Origin: Lachnospiraceae bacterium
GTDB lineage: Bacteria; Bacillota; Clostridia; Lachnospirales; Lachnospiraceae
NCBI GenBank assembly: GCA_017473665.1
Contig: JAFUKK010000216.1
Coordinates: forward strand, 1-9,989
Direction: 5' to 3'
Length of the DNA stretch: 9,989 nt
Shown here: piece by piece, positions 6,611 through 9,989 of the stretch
How the letters are laid out: each line of letters begins with the position of its first letter
Numbering within the stretch: position 1 is the first letter of the stretch
The notes under the pieces: model-generated
The model's database searches: none
Told to the model about the DNA's origin: nothing
What the model saw: only the letters and a program-made list of their open reading frames with translations
Position numbers and translations under genes: made by a program

Positions 6611-8029
6611 ATGACTTTTAATGATGTTTTGACTGAAGTTAATAATTTTATGTATACCTATGTATTGATTATCATGCTTGTAGGCGTGGGTATATATTTT
6701 ACCATCCGTACCCGCGGTGTTCAGTTCCGTCTGTTGAAGGATGGGCTGAAGTCCATGCTGGAGAAAAAGGAGAAGGATGAGACCGGCAAGAAAAAAGTTT
6801 CCTCCTTTCAGGCATTGATGATATCTACCGCATCCAGAGTGGGTACGGGAAATATAGCGGGGATTGCTACCGCCATCGCAGCAGGCGGTCCCGGTGCAGT
6901 GTTTTGGATGTGGGTAATGGCATTGATAGGCGGAGCATCTGCCTTTGTGGAGAGTACCTTGGCACAGGTATACAAGGTAAAGCAGAACGGACAGTTTCGA
7001 GGAGGTCCTTCCTATTATATGGAGCGTGCCCTGGGCAAGCGTTGGCTGGGGATTTTATTTTCCGTATTGCTGATTATCTGCTTTGCCTACGGCTTTAACG
7101 GACTTCAGTCATATAATATGTCCTATGCATTGGAGTATTACATTGCAGATTACTCCAATACTGTTTGGCCGGTGGTTGTGGGAGCTCTATTGGCGTTAGC
7201 TACCGGTTTGGTTATCTGGGGAGGTGTGCATAGAATCGGTTTCATCTCTTCTGTAATTGTGCCCATTATGGCAATGTTATATATTTTAATCGGTCTGGTT
7301 ACGATGGTGTTGCATATTGACCAGCTGCCTCGTGTTTTTGGAATGATATTTGAAAGTGCCTTTGATGTGCAGGCAATTGCCGGTGGCTTTGCGGGCAGTG
7401 CGGTAGTAATCGGTATCAAACGCGGTTTGTTTTCTAACGAAGCGGGTATGGGTAGTGCACCCAACGCTTCTGCCTCCGCAGATGTGGAGCATCCTGTAAA
7501 GCAGGGTATGGTACAGGTGATTTCCGTATTTATTGATACCATCCTGATTTGCTCCAGTACTGCCATGATGCTATTGCTATCCGGGGTAGAAGGACAGAGC
7601 GGCGTGCTGGATGGTATTCCTTTTGTGCAGGCAGCTATCAGCAGTAATGTGGGACAATGGGGGATTTATTTTATTACCTTCTCCATATTTACCTTTGCAT
7701 ATACCAGTGTGATTGGAAATTACTTCTATGCAGAATCCAATATTCTGTTTATCAAGAATAATAAGACAGTTTTATTTATTTTCCGTGTGACCTGTGTGCT
7801 GGCGGTATTCCTGGGAGCATTGGCTGATTTCTCACTGGTGTGGAATATTGCGGATATTACCATGGGACTTATGGCGGTGGTGAATATCATTGCGATTTTC
7901 TTGTTGGGCAAGGTGGCCTTTAAGGTGCTGGATAATTATGAACAACAGAAAAAGAAGGGACAGGATCCTGTATTTTATGAAGATGAAGTGGGACTTACCG
8001 GTACGGTATGGACCAGGGGGAAGAAATAG
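6611..8029 (+). CDS. Sodium:alanine/glycine symporter family (AGCS) transporter
   Basis: This 472-aa inner-membrane carrier imports a small neutral amino acid (alanine, glycine, or glutamine as in some relatives) with Na+. Length and motifs are typical of AGCS. An amphipathic N-terminus leads into TM1 (about 16-32). The signature STASRVGTGNIAG (72-84) is followed by AAGGPGAVFWMW (90-101). GLFSNEAGMGSAPNASA (272-288) is the family's core binding motif, and YTSVIGNYFYAE (364-375) is a third hallmark. Ten to eleven hydrophobic segments are evident and the tail (about 440-472) is polar and cytoplasmic. The ATG at 6611 is preceded by AGGAGA (6595-6600) and AAGGAAG. The substrate cannot be chosen from sequence alone. 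The gene appears monocistronic, with no adjacent amino-acid metabolism gene. No clear intrinsic terminator is visible in 8030-8130. Confidence 0.95.
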   Translation: MTFNDVLTEVNNFMYTYVLIIMLVGVGIYFTIRTRGVQFRLLKDGLKSMLEKKEKDETGKKKVSSFQALMISTASRVGTGNIAGIATAIAAGGPGAVFWMWVMALIGGASAFVESTLAQVYKVKQNGQFRGGPSYYMERALGKRWLGILFSVLLIICFAYGFNGLQSYNMSYALEYYIADYSNTVWPVVVGALLALATGLVIWGGVHRIGFISSVIVPIMAMLYILIGLVTMVLHIDQLPRVFGMIFESAFDVQAIAGGFAGSAVVIGIKRGLFSNEAGMGSAPNASASADVEHPVKQGMVQVISVFIDTILICSSTAMMLLLSGVEGQSGVLDGIPFVQAAISSNVGQWGIYFITFSIFTFAYTSVIGNYFYAESNILFIKNNKTVLFIFRVTCVLAVFLGALADFSLVWNIADITMGLMAVVNIIAIFLLGKVAFKVLDNYEQQKKKGQDPVFYEDEVGLTGTVWTRGKK

Positions 8030-8130
8030 GATGTATTACGATTTACCGGATACCGCACATTCTTAAACGATTTCGTGAAAAGAAATAAAATGTGTTATTG
8101 GAAGCTAGTACTTTTGTACGATAAAGTGCA

Positions 8131-8159
8131 TTGACACTTAATCGATTCAGATTTATACT
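8131..8159 (+). promoter_or_regulatory. Near-consensus sigma-70/sigma-A promoter of the surface-protein gene
   Basis: The -35 TTGACA (8131-8136) is a perfect match. The -10 TATACT (8154-8159) matches 5 of 6, and the spacing is the ideal 17 bp. The start would be near 8166, leaving a leader of about 55 nt. The leader contains a small hairpin, ATGCT-TTTTG-AGCAT (8193-8207), immediately before AAAGGAG (8208-8214), which is 6 nt from the ATG at 8221. The rest of 8030-8130 holds no gene I can support. Confidence 0.85.
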
Positions 8160-8220
8160 TTACTATAGAATATTTTAAAATGGGTACAAATGATGCTTTT
8201 TGAGCATAAAGGAGCAAGGG

Positions 8221-9989
8221 ATGAAAAAGGGATTAACGATTATTTTAATTGGTATTGTGTTGCTGGCAGCAGGATTGGGAGGTCTGAGCATAGCGCACAC
8301 AGTAGCAAGTACGAAAGAATTTGTGTCGGACGGTTATATTCTGGCACCTTCTGATGAGACTGTTGTCAGTGGCGATGTCTGCAAACAGGTGTATTTTAGC
8401 AAGGGTACTAAGTATCGCGAAAAATACGATGAGAGAGTAGAGTTTGAGAACCAGGCAGGAGGTAAAGTGTCTCTTAGCACAGAGCAGTTTTTGCACTTTG
8501 CAGATGGTTCTTTGGGTTCCTTTACCAAGGGAGTCTTGCTTAACGTACAGGATATCGACCTGGATCAATTGGGATATTACAGTATTACCAAGAATACGGT
8601 TCTTACCAAGAATGGTAATAACTATGAAATGAGTAGTAGGGGAGAACAGATGAATCTCTCCGAATTTGTATGGAAAATTTCTGACACGGACTATATGCTT
8701 GTATCTTCTAACGTGTCATTACATTTAGGCAATTCAAGCCAGATTAATTTACCCGGTTATGCCCAAATTAAATTTGTAGACAGCGGAATTGTTCGTGTTA
8801 TCCACGAGCAGGGTACGTATCAGACTGTTTCAGCTGATACTTATTTAAGTACGGATTCAGGCGCTGAATTAAATCTTTCCAGCAAGAATTTCTATGTGGC
8901 AGGAGAGAAGGTATTGGCGCTGGATTCCATGGCGATTGATGATAATACATATGTAGAAATAGATGAAAATCTGGATTCTCCTCAGTTGAAGATTCCTACC
9001 TTTAAAGTAATCAACGGTAAAAACGGTGCTGCAGGTATCGCCGGTGAAGATGGCGAGGATGGCGAAGATGGTGAAGCCGGAGAGAACGGTCTGCAGGGCG
9101 AAAATGGTCCGGAGGGTGCTGACGGAGGAGACGGCGGTGCAGGTGCAGCAGGTGCCGAGGGCGACAGCGGTCTTATGGGCTATGACGGTGCTCCCGGACT
9201 GGATGGTGAAGATGCTCAGACTGCCGGCGGTAGTGATATTGTGCCGGTGGATTTGAATGCACGTCCTACCATTACCATGAATTCCATGGGCGAGGGCGGT
9301 GAAGTTGCTGATACTTACGATGTAACTTCCAGCACCGCAAAGATGACATTAAATATGGATCCCAATGATTCACTGGTGTCCGGCACTACCAAGGTGACCT
9401 TATATGATCGTGCCACCATGAAGGAGATTAATACGGTGGACAACCAGGAGTATCTGGGTTCCCTGTTGGAAAGCGGTAGTGCGGCTTTGAATTTCTCCGG
9501 ACTTCAGGCCGACAGAGAATATATGGTAGTGGTATCCGGTGACTATCAGGTAGCAGAAGGAGAGGAAGCCATTAGGGGCACCTTCTTTACCAAGGTATTC
9601 AAGACAGATGCGATGGGCGTGGTGCTTGAAAAGAAGGCAGTTACTGACAGCAGTGTATCTGTAAAGACTACTGTGACAGCATCCAATGTGGATAATTATA
9701 ACGTAGAATTCTATCATTATGATGAAAATGGTGCCAAGCAGGTATTGGCTACCTATTACAATTTAAGTACCAGTCAGGAGAGCCTGGTGCTCAGCGATAC
9801 AGAGCCGGCGGCAAACCGTAATGGTATCTTTACCATGCAGAGTAACTATACCTACTATGCAAAGCTGACAGGTGTGGTTGCCAGCAATGTGGGCGTCAAT
9901 GCGGATGATTCCGTAGTAGAATTGAAGACATTGCGTCGCAAGCCCCACAAGGAGAGTGCACCGGATGTATCCGTGACCGCCATGGTGCC
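8221..9989 (+). CDS. Large surface protein: anchor, unknown beta module, collagen-like stretch, Fn3/Ig-like modules (3' end outside window)
   Basis: The frame is open from ATG 8221 to the right edge: 589 complete codons plus two bases, no stop. It has AAAGGAG at 8208-8214 and a near-consensus promoter. Residues 1-24 (MKK followed by a hydrophobic run) are an uncleaved anchor or a signal peptide, so the rest should be outside the cell. Residues about 25-260 are a polar, beta-rich module with no sequence I recognise; segments include FADGSLGSFTKGVLLNV (93-109) and GIVRVIHEQGTYQTVSADTY (188-207). Residues 264-329 are 22 uninterrupted Gly-X-Y triplets. From about 345 two modules follow (about 345-465 and 466-575) with Fn3/Ig-like strand patterns such as LNFSGLQADREYMVVVSG (423-440). 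Cysteine is almost absent (one, C54). Any wall-anchoring signal would lie beyond the window. An adhesin or cell-surface scaffold role is inferred. The gene is not obviously co-transcribed with the symporter. Confidence 0.88.
   Translation, partial: MKKGLTIILIGIVLLAAGLGGLSIAHTVASTKEFVSDGYILAPSDETVVSGDVCKQVYFSKGTKYREKYDERVEFENQAGGKVSLSTEQFLHFADGSLGSFTKGVLLNVQDIDLDQLGYYSITKNTVLTKNGNNYEMSSRGEQMNLSEFVWKISDTDYMLVSSNVSLHLGNSSQINLPGYAQIKFVDSGIVRVIHEQGTYQTVSADTYLSTDSGAELNLSSKNFYVAGEKVLALDSMAIDDNTYVEIDENLDSPQLKIPTFKVINGKNGAAGIAGEDGEDGEDGEAGENGLQGENGPEGADGGDGGAGAAGAEGDSGLMGYDGAPGLDGEDAQTAGGSDIVPVDLNARPTITMNSMGEGGEVADTYDVTSSTAKMTLNMDPNDSLVSGTTKVTLYDRATMKEINTVDNQEYLGSLLESGSAALNFSGLQADREYMVVVSGDYQVAEGEEAIRGTFFTKVFKTDAMGVVLEKKAVTDSSVSVKTTVTASNVDNYNVEFYHYDENGAKQVLATYYNLSTSQESLVLSDTEPAANRNGIFTMQSNYTYYAKLTGVVASNVGVNADDSVVELKTLRRKPHKESAPDVSVTAMV
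9010..9207 (+). repeat. Collagen-like Gly-X-Y coding stretch (22 triplets)
   Basis: This encodes residues 264-329 of the surface protein, with glycine at every third position without interruption. Of the 44 X/Y residues, 16 are Asp/Glu, one is Lys and two are Pro. The DNA includes three near-identical 9-bp units, GARGATGGY, at 9046-9072 (EDG three times). Triple-helix formation is suggested by the pattern, not shown. Confidence 0.9.

Noticed and set aside
8031..8066. 11-codon ORF (MYYDLPDTAHS) immediately after the symporter stop
   Set aside because: It is too short to support as a gene. The only upstream G-rich run, about 10 nt away, is the end of the symporter coding sequence, and there is no sign of conservation to judge by.
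8245..8568. Minus-strand open frames under the surface-protein gene (also near 9400-9717 and 9763-9948)
   Set aside because: They are antisense to a continuous 589-codon frame that has a promoter, a ribosome site and clear domain patterns. The antisense translations show no family motif.
9010..9207. Gly-rich repeat considered as PE_PGRS-like or antifreeze-type repeat
   Set aside because: Glycine occupies strictly every third position for 22 triplets with varied X/Y residues. This is the collagen-like pattern, not GGX or tripeptide antifreeze repeats.
9026..9256. Plus-strand alternative frame within the collagen-like stretch
   Set aside because: It is an artefact of repetitive GGN codons that lack stops in another frame. 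There is no ribosome site, and the main frame carries the Gly-X-Y pattern.

Overview
The window looks like chromosomal DNA from a low-to-moderate G+C Firmicute, most likely a motile Clostridia of the Lachnospiraceae (Roseburia/Butyrivibrio-like). This is an inference from strong AAAGGAG-type ribosome binding sites, a T-tailed intrinsic terminator, a near-consensus housekeeping promoter, and the gene set: CheA/CheW/chemoreceptor, an AGCS amino-acid symporter and a DUF6044-like membrane protein. I see no insertion sequence, phage gene, CRISPR array, tRNA or rRNA.

Layout. Positions 1-2547 are the end of a chemotaxis operon on the + strand: the 3' part of cheA, then cheW, then a methyl-accepting chemotaxis protein, closed by a strong terminator at 2588-2621. 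The receptor has two membrane segments but almost no extracytoplasmic part, so it probably reads an internal or membrane-borne cue. Positions 2775-4617 hold a second + strand pair: a six-TM voltage-gated-type K+ channel with two C-terminal RCK_C/TrkA_C-like domains, and a soluble DUF1349-type protein 40 bp behind it. Positions 4670-6439 (- strand, convergent with that pair) encode a polytopic membrane protein with a large C-terminal extracytoplasmic domain, probably DUF6044/GT-C-like. A 171-bp divergent intergenic region with a 10-bp palindrome separates it from a + strand sodium:alanine/glycine symporter family gene (6611-8029).

From 8221 to the right edge (9989) one long + strand frame stays open for 589 codons and leaves the window. 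It encodes a membrane-anchored or secreted surface protein with four visible parts: an N-terminal signal/anchor, an unrecognised beta-rich module of about 235 residues, a 22-triplet acidic and proline-poor collagen-like Gly-X-Y stretch, and at least two fibronectin-III/Ig-like modules. A near-consensus sigma-70 promoter (TTGACA-N17-TATACT) drives it. This is the most novel-looking object in the window.

The chemotaxis genes form one functional unit. The channel and DUF1349 gene look like a second transcription unit. The other three genes appear to be individually transcribed and are linked only by position.
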